Notes: generated by a model from the sequence alone, not told the origin. Positions 25,044 through 34,915 are shown, counted from the first letter of the stretch. The stretch: 64,000 bases of DNA from Epichloe hybrida (GCA_019022495.1 JAFEKR010000016.1:248001-312000), one strand, 5' to 3'. Made by a program: numbers and translations.

Positions 25044-25528
25044 AGAATCGAGGGCTCCGGAATCTCAAGGGGGAAGGGGGCTCATGTTTTAAAAAGAAAG
25101 AAAAAATCCTTCATAGGTTCGATGTGATGAAAGGGCCAGTGTACGATAATCGGTGCGTGTTTTGATTTAACGAAAGGATGAAGGTGGATTCTCCTGGGCG
25201 TTCAATAACAAACCATTGATATGTGGGAAGGGGAAGAGCAGCCATACAATCGGGCCGGAGTTTGTTGTTGATTATTCAATTCCTTTACTACTCTTGGTTC
25301 ATTAATATTGTCGACATGACCATGAGTACCGCAGAGACGAGTGCAAGTTGTGCTTTATTTGGTTGAGCAAGAGGAGCGGGGACGGGGACGGACGACCCCT
25401 CCCTCTCCTCTCCCCAGCACGGCGAGGGCGCCTCTCTTCCCGAGTCTCCCAGGAACCCCCTTCCTCACTGACAAACCCATCTCAAACCCGACTCGTGCCA
25501 TCTCGAATCAACACACCAACATCGCGCC
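25044..25528. promoter_or_regulatory. Intergenic region upstream of ureidoglycolate lyase
   Basis: It contains the 3' end of the DOMON-b561 gene and the promoter of the next gene. There is a pyrimidine-rich leader at 25,390-25,460. I looked for GATA motifs, expected for a nitrogen-regulated purine-catabolism gene, and saw a few isolated GATA/TATC cores but no clear cluster. Confidence 0.35.
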
Positions 25529-26287
25529 ATGGCCACGGCCACAGCCACGGTCACCATGAAGGCGGACACCATGAAGGTGCGGCTCGGCCGTGAAAAGATA
25601 CGCGTCACGGCCCAGCCTCTCTCCCAGCAAGCCTTTTCCCCCTTTGGCAGCGTCATCAGCAACCCCCGCCCAGACATTCACCCATCCGCCCTGTCCTCCG
25701 TCTCCTCCAGCGCAGCAGCAGCAGCGGCCGTCCTGCCCCCCAACGCCGTCTCGGCGAACCAGGGCTCCGCCATCCAGTACCGAAACGTCAGCCGCATCGA
25801 AAACCTCTACGAGCGAGCGCCGAGCGGCAGGGCCGGCGTCCCCGTCATGAGCATGTTCGTCTGCTCGGCGCGCGAGCTGTCCCGCGCCGCCGCCGACGAC
25901 GACGACGTCTTGGCCGTGCGCGTCCTGGAGCGGCACCCGTTCACCACGCAGACGTTTGCGCCCCTCTTGTCCACGGCACATGCGTACCTGGTGGTCGTGG
26001 CGCCCGGGTTACCCGACGCCGACGACGGGGGGCGGCGGGGGCTGCCGGACCTGCGAGGGCTGCGGGCGTACGTGGCGACGGGCGCGCAGGCCGTGACGTA
26101 CGGCGTCGGGACGTGGCATGCGCCCATGGTGGTGCTGGGGCGGGCGGGCACGACGCTGGATTTCGTGGTTTGGCAACACGCGAGCGGGGTGGCGGAGGAG
26201 GATTGCCAGATGGTTGAGTTTGAGGGGCCGGAGGGGGGGGGTGTTGAGGTGAGAGTGCCGAGGGCACATGGGCTGGGGAAGCTGTGA
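25529..26287 (+). CDS. Ureidoglycolate lyase (purine/allantoin degradation)
   Basis: Single exon, 252 aa. The family converts ureidoglycolate to glyoxylate and urea (EC 4.3.2.3; DAL3 in yeast), the last step of allantoin use. Family features seen: IRVTAQPLSQQAFSPFGSVI at the N-terminus, QYRNVSRIENL, the cupin-like core RVLERHPFTTQTFAPL, AYLVVVAP, and VTYGVGTWHAPMVVLG, followed by DFVVWQHASG. Poly-Ala and Asp runs (about residues 62-68 and 120-125) are low-complexity inserts seen in GC-rich fungal genes. The start ATGGCCACGGCC is in strong context; two further Met lie within 15 codons. No other allantoin-pathway gene is adjacent. The C-terminus is glycine-rich and GC-rich (GGGV), then ends cleanly. 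Confidence 0.88.
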   Translation: MATATATVTMKADTMKVRLGREKIRVTAQPLSQQAFSPFGSVISNPRPDIHPSALSSVSSSAAAAAAVLPPNAVSANQGSAIQYRNVSRIENLYERAPSGRAGVPVMSMFVCSARELSRAAADDDDVLAVRVLERHPFTTQTFAPLLSTAHAYLVVVAPGLPDADDGGRRGLPDLRGLRAYVATGAQAVTYGVGTWHAPMVVLGRAGTTLDFVVWQHASGVAEEDCQMVEFEGPEGGGVEVRVPRAHGLGKL

Positions 26288-26628
26288 GGAGCGATTGCTT
26301 TGCTTGACTTGACTTGGCAACTTACGATATTGTACACTGCGCTGGAATGACTGCCTGCTTTGTACGAGAGCACTTTTTTTTTTTTTTTTCTAGAAGTAAT
26401 TCCCAAGTCAGTTCAAACACTGTGAAAATAATTCACAAGTCAGTTCAAATCCTGTGCAAATAATTCCCAAGCCAGTTCAAACACTGTCAAAAAGTCGCGT
26501 CCAGATGCGTAAGCAGACGAGCACGGACGCCATGGAACCATGAAAGTCAAGCCCCGGCGGCATTTCTCACCCCCGCCATTCCACATGTCAGCCTCAACCT
26601 CGACCCGGACAAGAAGACGCGAAGTGAA
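26288..26628. other. Intergenic region with a poly-T run and a tandem repeat
   Basis: It holds a 17-base T tract near 26,373-26,389, three 32-bp tandem repeats (listed separately), then the leader of the 2H phosphoesterase gene. No gene was found. Confidence 0.5.
26397..26492. repeat. Three tandem 32-bp repeats
   Basis: Units at 26,397-26,428, 26,429-26,460 and 26,461-26,492 start taattcccaagtcagttcaa and differ at a few bases. Each unit contains two half-sites, caagtcagttc and caaacactgt. They lie between the ends of two genes transcribed in the same direction and could be a 3' UTR or promoter element. Confidence 0.9.
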
Positions 26629-27807
26629 ATGACGGGTCCTGACGCCGATGCGAGCAGCAGGCTCGAGGATCTCTCAGGACTTGTCCTCCAGCCTGGCGAG
26701 AATCCCTACGCAGCCCTCATCAAAGCCTGCCACGACGATCCCGTAAGTTCGTAAGTCGTCATTGTAAAGATGGCGAGGGGGGGGGTCCCGTCTGACTTTT
26801 GGCACAGAAGGAGATTCAGTCGCTGTACTCTGCGCACAGGACCAAGCGGAATGCAGAGCAAAAGAACAAGTTCCTCGCCGCAGACTTCAAAGGCCTGTCG
26901 ATTGATGCCGTCATTCTGAAGCTGGAGCGCCCGCATCTCGAGCCGGGGTTCCGCGATGATCGAAACTGCCTCGTGTTCTGGGCCAGGCCGCCTGACCATG
27001 TCGTTCTTCTGGCGGCTAGATTGCAGGAAATGCTGAAGAAGGTTGCTCCAGGTTCGTGGGGGTTTTTTTTTCGGCCTCAAACTTGTCTCTGTTCGGTGGC
27101 CCCGAACTTGCTGCTACTACTTTTCAATTTCGGTGCCTTGCCCAAGGGGCGAACCCCCAAGGTTTCGTTGGCTGACTATGGGAAGAAAAAAAAAAGGCCT
27201 TTGGCTCATGCCGCTGCATAGAATGCACATGACGGCGCTGGAAGTCGCCTTCTCCAAGACCGCCGGGGAGATTGCGTCCTCGGTCGCCGCCCTGCGGGAC
27301 GCCATGCCGGCCATCGTCTCGCACACGTTCCTCCATCGGTCGCGTCTGGTGAAGCCCCTGATTTCGCACGACACCTCGGCGGTGGCCGTGTCCTTCCTGC
27401 CGGCGTGCGGCGAGGAGCCTCTTTCGCCGGCCCCGACGGCCCCCGATGCTGCTGCCGAGGCCATCACCCAGGGGGATGCGTACACCTATCATCATCTGCG
27501 CCGTGACTTGTTTGACAAGGTGCGGGGGCGGGGGCTGCACGTCGGCTCGCGGTACCAGGTGCCCAGCGCGCACATCACGCTGGGCAGGTTCCTGGATGAG
27601 GCGGATCACGATACGCCCGAGAAGAGGGAACGCTGGATCAGGGCCATCGATGAGATGAACGAGTGGCTGGAGCGGGACATTTGGGATCGGAAGGACGCTG
27701 AATTCATTGGGGAGTGGCTTGTTGGGCATGAGAGGGGGCTGGACGCGAGGAGTGGCACCTTGTGGTATGGGGGCGGCAGAACGATTATGCTCGGGGAAGG
27801 GTTTTAG
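26629..27807 (+). CDS. 2H phosphoesterase (RNA ligase / cyclic nucleotide phosphodiesterase fold)
   Basis: Three exons: 26,629-26,742, 26,808-27,051 and 27,197-27,807 (322 aa). The ATG lies in MTGPDADASS and the introns are 65 and 145 nt. The last acceptor follows a purine run (aaaaaag|gc) and is unusual, but it joins the frame exactly (VAP-G-LWLMPLHRMHMT). Two H-x-T motifs, HMT at residue 130 and HIT at 245 (SAHITLGRF), are the catalytic signature of the 2H superfamily, which cleaves 2',3'-cyclic or linear RNA/nucleotide phosphodiesters. Here the spacing and the AALIKACHDDP / SLYSAHRTKRNAEQKNKF N-terminus are those of uncharacterised fungal members. Substrate unknown. It has its own promoter and shows no operon-like coupling. 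Confidence 0.82.
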
Positions 27808-28327
27808 GTCATGTGGATGGGCCCGTCGTTGCGTTTGATGTAAATGAAGTTCGGTGGTCAGCGATGGAGAAAGAAAGGGAAGAAGAAATTCCCCGTCAAG
27901 GCTCGTGGAAAATGCGTGTGGGCGGGTAGCGTCACGGATCGGCGATCGGGACGCGATGCCGAAGCAAAGCAGCGTTGATCCAAGTTTTCACAGTCGGTTG
28001 ATTGTTTCCAGCGTCGAATAGGACCAAACATATCTTCTTTTGGCGCCCATCGACCGCTTCCCAGTGGGCGTCGCTGTCTTCACACCTTCCAACATCCGTG
28101 GGCTGGACCGGTCCCCTCGGAAAAAAACATGCGCGGCCGAACCCGATTCTCGTTGATCGCATCTCCTGCACACAGAAGTCATTTTTTCTTTATTCAATCC
28201 CTATGAAACCCATTCCCCCCCCCCCCCCGGAGAACTGAGGACATGAACCTCCTTTCGCCAGTGTCCATGATGCCCAAATGCCGCAAGGATAACCACGAGA
28301 AACTGAGTGAACCTCAATACAATGCAC
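27808..28327. other. Intergenic region between convergent genes
   Basis: These are the 3' ends of the 2H phosphoesterase gene (+) and the eL42 gene (-). There is a run of about 12 C at 28,216-28,228. Short frames on either strand have no recognisable content. Confidence 0.5.
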
Positions 28328-29183
28328 TTAGAACACCAGAGCCGCACCCTTCGTCTTCTTGTCACCACTGCAAAGCAACCCGTCGTTAGTACAAGTGTTG
28401 GGATGGCGATTGTTGTGTGCCAATCCGTGGCGGATTGAAAAGACGGGAGGAGAAGAAAACGTACCCCAACTCGAAGTGCTTGCATCGCTTCAAAGCCAGC
28501 TGGCACTTGGTCTTGCACTTGACGCACTCCAATCTCAGGACAACCTTCTTGGTGGTCTTGGCCTTCTTGTGGAAGACTGGCTTCGTCTGACCACCATAAC
28601 CGCTCTGCTTTCGGTCGTAACGGCGCTTACCCTGGGCGAACAGCGAGGCCTTGCCAGCCTTGTACTGGGTAACCTTGTGCTGGGTGTGCTTGCGGCACTC
28701 CTTGCCCTTGCAGTAGGTGTTTCGGGTCTTGGGAATGTTGACCTAGTAGTCGTCCATGTCAGCTGCTACTTGGCAAATCATTCCAATAATCTGGCTGCAG
28801 TGGTAGGGAGATAAGAAAAACAGAGAATTGTATCATCTGAGGTCGTATCTCGGGGAGGAACGAGTTTGCCGCGGAACCGCACCGAGACAGTAGCCGAGAG
28901 ACGCAGCAAGATCGCACAGTCTTTCCTTCACATCCTGCAAATGGCCTGGCCGAAAATACCGTGGGTGTTTAATATCGGCCATGCACTGCAGCTATCGCGT
29001 ATCATCAGACCTTTTGCCCCCGCGCCCGCCCGCCCGCTCGCTGAACCAAACTGAAATCGTCGTGGTCGCTCGGAAACTGTCATGGTGCGCTGGTGGCGGA
29101 ATTCGGTGTGATTCGACGGCAATAATCTCTCTGGAATTTCGGGCTGTGGTACGAGGGCAGAAGTATAGCGTGGGACCTACCAT
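28328..29183 (-). CDS. RPL42: 60S ribosomal protein eL42 (L44/L36a)
   Basis: Minus strand, exons 29,181-29,183 (ATG only), 28,742-28,465 and 28,367-28,328; 106 aa. Intron 1 (438 nt) follows the start codon directly (ATG|gtaggt) and intron 2 (97 nt) lies before the last 12 residues. The protein reads [21 protein letters not shown] at its start and ends in [12 protein letters not shown], matching eL42 along its full length. Two CxnC pairs (TYCKGKEC and [10 protein letters not shown]) form the zinc site. The E-site loop reads [11 protein letters not shown] with Pro, the usual cycloheximide-sensitive form; a Gln there gives resistance in several fungi. A start-codon exon and a long first intron are common in fungal ribosomal protein genes. 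Confidence 0.95.
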
Positions 29184-29827
29184 TTTGACGACGTTGTGTG
29201 GTGTCGTTACTGGGGTGTTTGGTGATGCAAAGTCCTGAGATTGAACGCAAATTTGGGAGGTTTTGGTGATTTTCGGGCTTTGTGGGAAACTAGGGTAAAC
29301 GTCTGGACCTGATTGGGCGTTGTGATTCCTGCGGGTCCGATACAGTCAGTCATTGGATGCCTTGAATTTGGGGCGTGCAGAGTGAGCTCCCCAACCAAGG
29401 GGGGTCACTAAACGCGCATACCTCCTTTTTTGAATGCACATGGGCCCATAAATATCCATAACGGGCTATCTGGGATGCTGACTTAGCAACGACGAGCAAA
29501 AAGTAGCAATCATGTCCGCTGTTTTTTTTGTCAATTGAAGATAATATGGGAAAGATGAATGCTGTTTCACGAAGATACGAAAATCATGCTCTACTTCATT
29601 GATGTCGGAACTTGCATAAAGAGTGTGAGTCTCAACGGGTTGATAATATGGTCGCCTGCAGCATGAGTGTGATATCCCAAAACAGTTAGATCAGTTCTTC
29701 AAGGAAGTCCTGGTGTCTCCCCTAGCCACCCCACTTTTTGGCCTGCGACTCCAACAACCAAGGTGTCCTCCCATCGTCGCCAAGATCACGAAGTGAGGTC
29801 CGAAAACAACGCCAAATCGCCGCCACC
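29184..29827. promoter_or_regulatory. Divergent promoter region of RPL42 and SEC28
   Basis: This 644-bp stretch lies between the RPL42 start codon (-) and the SEC28 start codon (+), so both promoters must be here or in RPL42 intron 1. I see no convincing TATA box. No protein of note is encoded. Confidence 0.4.
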
Positions 29828-30893
29828 ATGGATCCATACTCTGCAGAAGGCGAATTGATCAACATCCACAACCACTTCCATCAGGGCCAGTACCAGGAAG
29901 TTGTCGACTTCGATACATCCGCGTTTTCTGCCGAGAATGCCCTCCCCGCGCGAGTGCTAGTCCTGCGAGCTCGTATCGCCTTGGGCCAAGCTGGGGATGT
30001 TCTTGCCGATGTCAAGGGCGAGTCAGAGCCTGACCTCGAGGTTGTCGGTGCCTTTTCCGAGTACACTTTGGGGAAGACTGATGCTGCGCTAAAGACCGTC
30101 GAGAAGCTCGCTTCATCTGCGGCCAACAACGTCACCGTTCAGGTCATTGGCGGCACCGTTTTGCAAGCTGCTGGCAAGTCGGAGGAGGCTCTTTCTCTGC
30201 TGTCGCAACACCAAGGAAGCCGTAAGTAGGCCAGGCCGCAGCCAATCAATGTGCTCAACAGCAACCTGATGTTAACCAACCGTAAAGTGGAAGCCGTCGC
30301 CTTGATCGTCCAGGTCCACCTTCAACAGAACAGAACCGATCTCGCCCTGAAGGAAGTCGTCTCCGCAAGGAGATGGGCACAAGATAGTCTGCTAGTTAAC
30401 CTTGCTGAATCCTGGGTCGGACTACGGGTGGTAAGTCGCGGCCCGCCTTTTCACATTCGTCAATGCTGTTGTCGCTAATCCCTCCCTGCAGGGCGGTGAG
30501 AAGTACCAGCAAGCTTTCTACGTCTACGAAGAGCTTGCCCAGGCTCCTGCTACAGCCTCGATACGAAGTCTTGTTTCGCAAGCTGTCTGCGAACTACATC
30601 TCGGCCGCTTAGAAGAGGCACAAGCTGCATTGGAGCAGGCATTGAAAAAGGATCCTCAGAATGTCGATGCTATCGCCAACATGCTAGTACTTCAGGTGAT
30701 CTCTGGTCATGATGATGCAGAATACATCGAGTATGTCGCTTCCCTACTTGGTTCGGTGAGGTCGTGCAATGCTAACTGTGACAGGTCGCTAAAAAAGGCC
30801 GATCCCAAGCATCGGCTGTTGACTGATTTGGAGGAGAAGAGCGCCTTGTTCGATGAGGCCGCCAAGAAGTATCGCGCAAAGGTGTCGTCGTGA
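29828..30893 (+). CDS. SEC28: Coatomer subunit epsilon (COPI)
   Basis: Four exons: 29,828-30,221, 30,288-30,430, 30,492-30,730 and 30,785-30,893 (294 aa). Introns are 66, 61 and 54 nt, the last with a clear gctaac branch site. Epsilon-COP stabilises alpha-COP in the COPI coat for Golgi-to-ER traffic. The protein is a helical repeat solenoid: IHNHFHQGQYQEVVDFD near the start, RVLVLRARIALGQ, EAVALIVQVHLQQNRTDLA, then LHLGRLEEAQAALEQALKKDPQNVDAIANM, and ends in DLEEKSALFDEAAKKY. Length and end match the family. The ATG is in good context (gccaccatgg). A longer in-frame extension upstream lacks an ATG. Confidence 0.95.
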
Positions 30894-31596
30894 GGTGATT
30901 ATGGGACTGAACAAACAAGCATAATGAAGAAAGCCATGCAATCAGAAAAGGCCCACCTGATCACGAGTGCAGTATCATTGTTGAACAACGAAGAATGTTC
31001 TACTCGAATGTATGTGTATACGTTTTTTGCGCCATGTATCCAGCTCAAAGATCTGAAATATGGAGGTAAGTAGAAAGAAATTGTCCTCTCACTCTGAGTG
31101 ATAGAGGCGGGGGGCACTTGGTAATCATCCATCTCCTCGCAATTAAAGAAATCGAAACATGCCGATCAAGATGATGTCAACATTTCACACCTGACCTGAC
31201 ATTCGAAACGGCGCACACTTCACAATAACTCGTACTGGGCATAAGCTCTGCAAATGCAGCCGAGTCGTGGATTTTGCATGCCGGGCTTTTCAGCATGGGT
31301 ATTTGGAAACACGGTCGATGGTCGCGGGACTTGTCACTCCTGAAATCAGGCCTCTTTAACACTTGTGTCATGGCAGATGTTGGTCCGGTCAAAGGCCGCC
31401 TACCGGCTACTACTGGGGGTATTGGCAGAAGCAGAATCAAGGTACACGATAGATGTGCAGAGCTACGACGGGAGGGAAGATGCCAAACGTTTTAGCCAAC
31501 TCGATTGCGATATCTTCTGGTTACAAAACGCGAAGTCACATGAGGACCGATGGGAATTGAAACAGAGTTCCGGTTGAATGCCGCACGTTCTCTTAA
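30894..31596. other. Intergenic region, 3' end of SEC28
   Basis: There are no supported genes. Small frames on both strands at 31,177-31,577 have no recognisable features. Downstream is the 3' end of the minus-strand hypothetical gene. Confidence 0.45.
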
Positions 31597-31866
31597 TCAT
31601 CTTGATCCCCTCCTTTTTTTGCCCTTGCAGTAACGCGTAGTAGTACCAGGCCGAAGTGCTTTCAGTCGCATACCATGGCCATCGCGTCGTTTGTTTCGCA
31701 AATGCACAAGATGCTCCAACCGAGTGTAATTCAAGGCCACGTCCCACCAAGGCTGTAAATCGTGTCCTCTGAGGCCGCTTCGTCAAAGGTGCCGCTGTGT
31801 AATTGCGAATTCATTCTCCGGCTCGAGTTCGTCATCCGAAACGGCCAGCTGGGATCGGACATGATT
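31597..31866 (-). pseudogene. Possible lost C-terminal coding part of the neighbouring hypothetical gene
   Basis: Past the TAG at 31,869-31,867 the same frame stays open for 27 codons (SQLAVSDDELEPENEFAITQ). It meets a TGA at 31,785-31,783, then runs open for 61 more codons (HDLQPWWDVALNYTRLEHLV, with a basic tail) to a TGA at 31,599-31,597. The composition is protein-like (acidic linker, amphipathic helix with two Trp). Both stops can be explained by C-to-T changes of CAG and CGA. The alternative is a spliced gene: a weak gtgcag donor near 31,880 and a ttacag acceptor near 31,752 would join in frame. The other frames are also open for part of this stretch, so the evidence is moderate. Confidence 0.4.
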
Positions 31867-32448
31867 CTAAAACGCCTGCACCTCATCTGGACTTCGCCGA
31901 ACGAAGCATGGTTCATTTGCAAGAGCAAGTGACGCGTAACTGACTTCGATACTCTGCCTTTCCGGCACTGAAGCGCTGCTCTTGTCCGCCCTTTTGGCAC
32001 GGTGCGATGCATCCGCCTCATCTCCAGCGTCCCATTTTCGAGGGCCCTGCGAACCATCCTTTTGATCCAGACAGCGCCCCAGAGGAGCGCTCGTAAAGTA
32101 ATTCCTGTACTTGAGATACGTCAAAGAGTAGTCTTCCACGTCACTGGCCGCTGAAGTACTCTGCTTATGCCTCGTCTGCTGGTGGTAAGTTGACACAGAG
32201 CTTGAAGATAGGTTGTGCGGTATCTCCGCCACAGGGCCTCTTGGAGAGTACGACTGACTGGTCGATGAGGACTCGAGCCAGGCGACGATGGACTTGACGG
32301 AGCGGCAGGTAGCCCGAGGAGTTGCTTGACGGTTGGGCGAAGGGGGTTCTGGTTGATGTTGATATTGGGTAGAAGCGAAGCTGGTGTTGGCGGTCTGAAT
32401 ATTCTTGGAGCTGCTAATTGTACTCATGGCTTTTGGAATAAATTTCAC
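31867..32448 (-). CDS. Uncharacterised fungal protein, possibly truncated
   Basis: An intact frame of 193 codons (first Met at 32,448; a second at 32,427 starts MSTISSSKNIQ and may be the true start). I do not recognise the family. It is Ser/Thr/Pro/Gln-rich and disordered at the N-terminus (QYQHQPEPPSPNRQATPRA), then has a short ordered block SVKSIVAWLESS and a conserved-looking block DVEDYSLTYLKYRNYFTSAP with LGRCLDQ. No signal peptide, membrane segment or catalytic motif is visible. The frame ends at a TAG, but coding-like sequence follows in the same frame (see 31,597-31,866), so this may be the 5' part of a broken or spliced gene. Confidence 0.5.
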   Translation of the reverse strand: MKFIPKAMSTISSSKNIQTANTSFASTQYQHQPEPPSPNRQATPRATCRSVKSIVAWLESSSTSQSYSPRGPVAEIPHNLSSSSVSTYHQQTRHKQSTSAASDVEDYSLTYLKYRNYFTSAPLGRCLDQKDGSQGPRKWDAGDEADASHRAKRADKSSASVPERQSIEVSYASLALANEPCFVRRSPDEVQAF

Positions 32449-32941
32449 ACATATAGCCGTGGAGAGGCTAGTTTCCGTGCCCTTTGGCGTCGCGTTGAAT
32501 CAAGATATCAAAGCAAAGGTTGGCGGGTGCAAAAGTGGTGAATGAAAAGCTTTTGTTTTGCAGCTTCCATCATCGTTCTTCTGCCAGATCTGTCACTTGC
32601 AAGCAGCTGCCACGGGGTGCCAGCTGCGAGTTGGTACTGAATCATCAAAGTCATCCAAATAAGCACTAGCCCTGGTCCCCAGGTAATTGAAGGACTCTTT
32701 TCCAGCACGGGGACAACTCCTTGTTTTGTTGAATTGTTGAATGCTTTGGTTTCTATGGTATGTCTATAAGCTCCCTAGTCCCTAGTTGCTCCAACTCGAA
32801 CTGAGAACCAATGAGCGGCATTGTTCTCTTCAACCCGTCCGAAAATTATTTAAACAATCTCTCGCTTGATTGAATGTCATTTAAAACCTCCCTTCCCGTG
32901 CTCCTTATTTCCATGTTTTTCGTAATCTCACATCAGAACGT
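32449..32941. other. Intergenic region between MBF1 and the hypothetical gene
   Basis: It holds the MBF1 3' end and the promoter of the downstream minus-strand gene. The frames here are short and have no recognisable content. Confidence 0.45.
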
Positions 32942-33578
32942 TCATTTCTTGTTGGGGAATTTGGGAGCACCAATGTCAGCACCACGCAGCTTGACATTGA
33001 GCACACGCTCCATGGAACCGAGGACCTTTTGGTCTGGAGTTGCTGAGCCTCGCTCAAAGTCGGCGACAATGCCCTGTGTGGTGTTGCATCGGGTAGCAAG
33101 GTCCTTCTGAGTCATCTTGGGCTCCATCTTTTGTCGAGCGGCAGAGATGGTGTCGCCGACGAGTTTGCCGACTGTGTTGGGTTTGATAATGTCGTCGGAT
33201 CGGTCAACCTTGGTCAGGCGCTGGCCTTCGGCGCCACTGCCAGTCTGTTCGATGAAGTGTGAGTAACGAGCATCATTTACTTTATACCTGGGGATAAGAT
33301 TCGGGCGCCATTGGTGAAGCGCAGTCAATTGCCACACCAGGGTTGTTGCTACGGGGGCCACGGTGTCACGTTGCGCAAGAAGTGTGTTGGAGGGGTTGCG
33401 CGGAGCAATTACTGCTTACAGCATTGGCAGTCGAGAACTTCTTCTCGGTTCCGATAACAGCGCCGGTTCGTGCGGCTGCATTCAGGGCGCTCTTGCCACG
33501 CACAACAGTCTCGCGCTCAGCGGCACCAGGACCGCGAGTCTTGCTACCAATCTTGGTGACTTGGTCCCAGTCCGCCAT
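32942..33578 (-). CDS. MBF1: Multiprotein-bridging factor 1 (transcriptional coactivator)
   Basis: Minus strand, exons 33,578-33,420 and 33,244-32,942 (153 aa), with a 175-nt intron that joins ...KKFSTANA to [21 protein letters not shown]1 bridges bZIP activators (Gcn4-type) and TBP, and also acts at stalled ribosomes to limit frameshifting. The N-terminal MBF1 domain is [20 protein letters not shown] onward. The C-terminal Cro/C1-type helix-turn-helix ([20 protein letters not shown] through RVLNVKL) ends in the usual basic tail. Length fits the family (about 150 aa). The start is the family's conserved MADWD. Confidence 0.95.
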
Positions 33579-34146
33579 GCTGATGATGGTGTCTGTCGTG
33601 GTGGCGTCGTAGAGCGGTAGCGGTGTAAATAGAATATTCTCTCGATAGTGGGGTGAAGTGCTGGCTGAAAATGAAGCACTTCAATCACTTGGTCGATAGA
33701 CGGACGCAGTTCTTTGCACAGTTGGGTTTCTGGTGGTGGACGGAGAATGATTGAAGCTTGGAAGATATGAAGGAGTGTGGGCGCATCGGGGTTGAATTGA
33801 GTCACTCGGCGAGATGGCCTCAAAAAGCCTTTGGGATGTTATCCACGAGCCAGTGCAAAGTTTGCACTGATATTGCATAGTATGAGTAATATGTGAATTT
33901 ATATAGGGTAGCCACTCTTTACTATTATAGCCTACTTCTATAGCTTTTTTTGACTACCTTTACATAAGGGAACTATTGTAACAGTAGCTCTTCATTCTAT
34001 AGCTTTAATATATTACAGCCCCCCGTATTTGTGACTTAAAGCTTCTTCATACGTATTATATGTTTTACTTATTACTACGGTTACAATTATTAGTAAGATA
34101 TTTATTAAAATACCTAGGTATTGCTAGTGATTATTATGTCGCTTAT
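33579..34146. other. MBF1 promoter and right edge of the gene island
   Basis: Positions 33,579-33,880 are GC-normal, the MBF1 upstream region. From about 33,890 the DNA turns AT-rich (33,890-34,146) and holds nothing I can identify. It is host sequence that continues at 61,882 beyond the C2 insertion. TSD cttat lies at 34,142-34,146. Confidence 0.6.
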
Positions 34147-34323
34147 TGTCAGGTAGGGGTGTAGATAGATGATAAAAAGTGTTCAATTCGATCAATCAGA
34201 GGTGCAAATAGTAGCTAACTTTTGTACCTAAAAGGTACATAGTGCGCTATAGTAATAACTAGTCTACGGAGGTACTTCTAATATATTTATCTCTACTAAT
34301 ATTGTTAATTCCTTCGGATCTTC

Positions 34324-34915
34324 TGTAAGAGACCTAGAAGGTGTGCTAGGAATCCCAATAGACCAAAAGATCCGCTAATGCTAGCCATTGCTAACATTAC
34401 ACCTTACAATTACTTAAGACCTGTACTGTTACTTGCGCACCCTGTGGGCTGCCCTATAGGCCTCGCGCCCCACAATCCTATATATAGTGCCTTACAATTA
34501 TCCTTCCCTTCCCTAGGGCTTATCCCAAGCCAGCGCGCTGCCACCGTCTAGTCAGGGATTAGGCCCGGCTTCCATGGCCTTCGGATAATTAGTAATTACG
34601 AACCCCTAAGGCCTAGCACTTACATGCCTACCCTGTGAGCCTAACGTAAGCTGCCTAGCCTAAGCAATCCTGTACGGCTTACTCTACGCTAGGACTCGAA
34701 CCTAGGACTAGTAGCTAGAAGACCCGTAACGGCTAGCATAATTATAAGAGACCTAGAAGGTGTGCTAGGAATCCTAATAGACCAAAAGATCCGCTAATGC
34801 TAGCCGTTGCTAACATTACACCTTATAATTACTTAAGACCTATACTGTTGCTTGCGCACCCTGTGGGCTGCCCTGTGGGCCTCGCGCCCCACAATCCTAC
34901 GTACAGTGCCTCACA
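34324..34915 (-). mobile_element. 592-bp TRIM (terminal-repeat retrotransposon in miniature), family D
   Basis: Two 173-bp direct terminal repeats (34,324-34,496 and 34,743-34,915) start tgtaagagacctagaaggtg and end cctcaca. They enclose only 246 bp with no coding capacity. The duplication tcttc is perfect (34,319-34,323 and 34,916-34,920). On the minus strand a purine run (agggaagggaagg) sits directly before the left repeat, so the element points left. The interior holds ggttcgagtcc on the minus strand near 34,693, a pol III B-box / tRNA T-arm pattern. It is GC-rich and barely RIP-mutated, unlike its host element. Confidence 0.85.

Noticed and set aside
25807..26406. Minus-strand ORFs opposite ureidoglycolate lyase
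   Set aside because: GC-rich third positions of the real gene keep the antisense frames open; no domain.
28359..28814. 151-codon plus-strand ORF rich in Leu/Val
   Set aside because: Antisense shadow of the well-supported RPL42 exon.
19254..33578. A biosynthetic or purine-catabolism gene cluster
   Set aside because: Only one gene (ureidoglycolate lyase) belongs to allantoin use; neighbours are unrelated housekeeping genes and no synthase or transporter is present.
34497..34742. A functional tRNA gene inside the TRIM
   Set aside because: A B-box/T-arm is present on the minus strand, but no matching acceptor 5' strand or A box could be placed.
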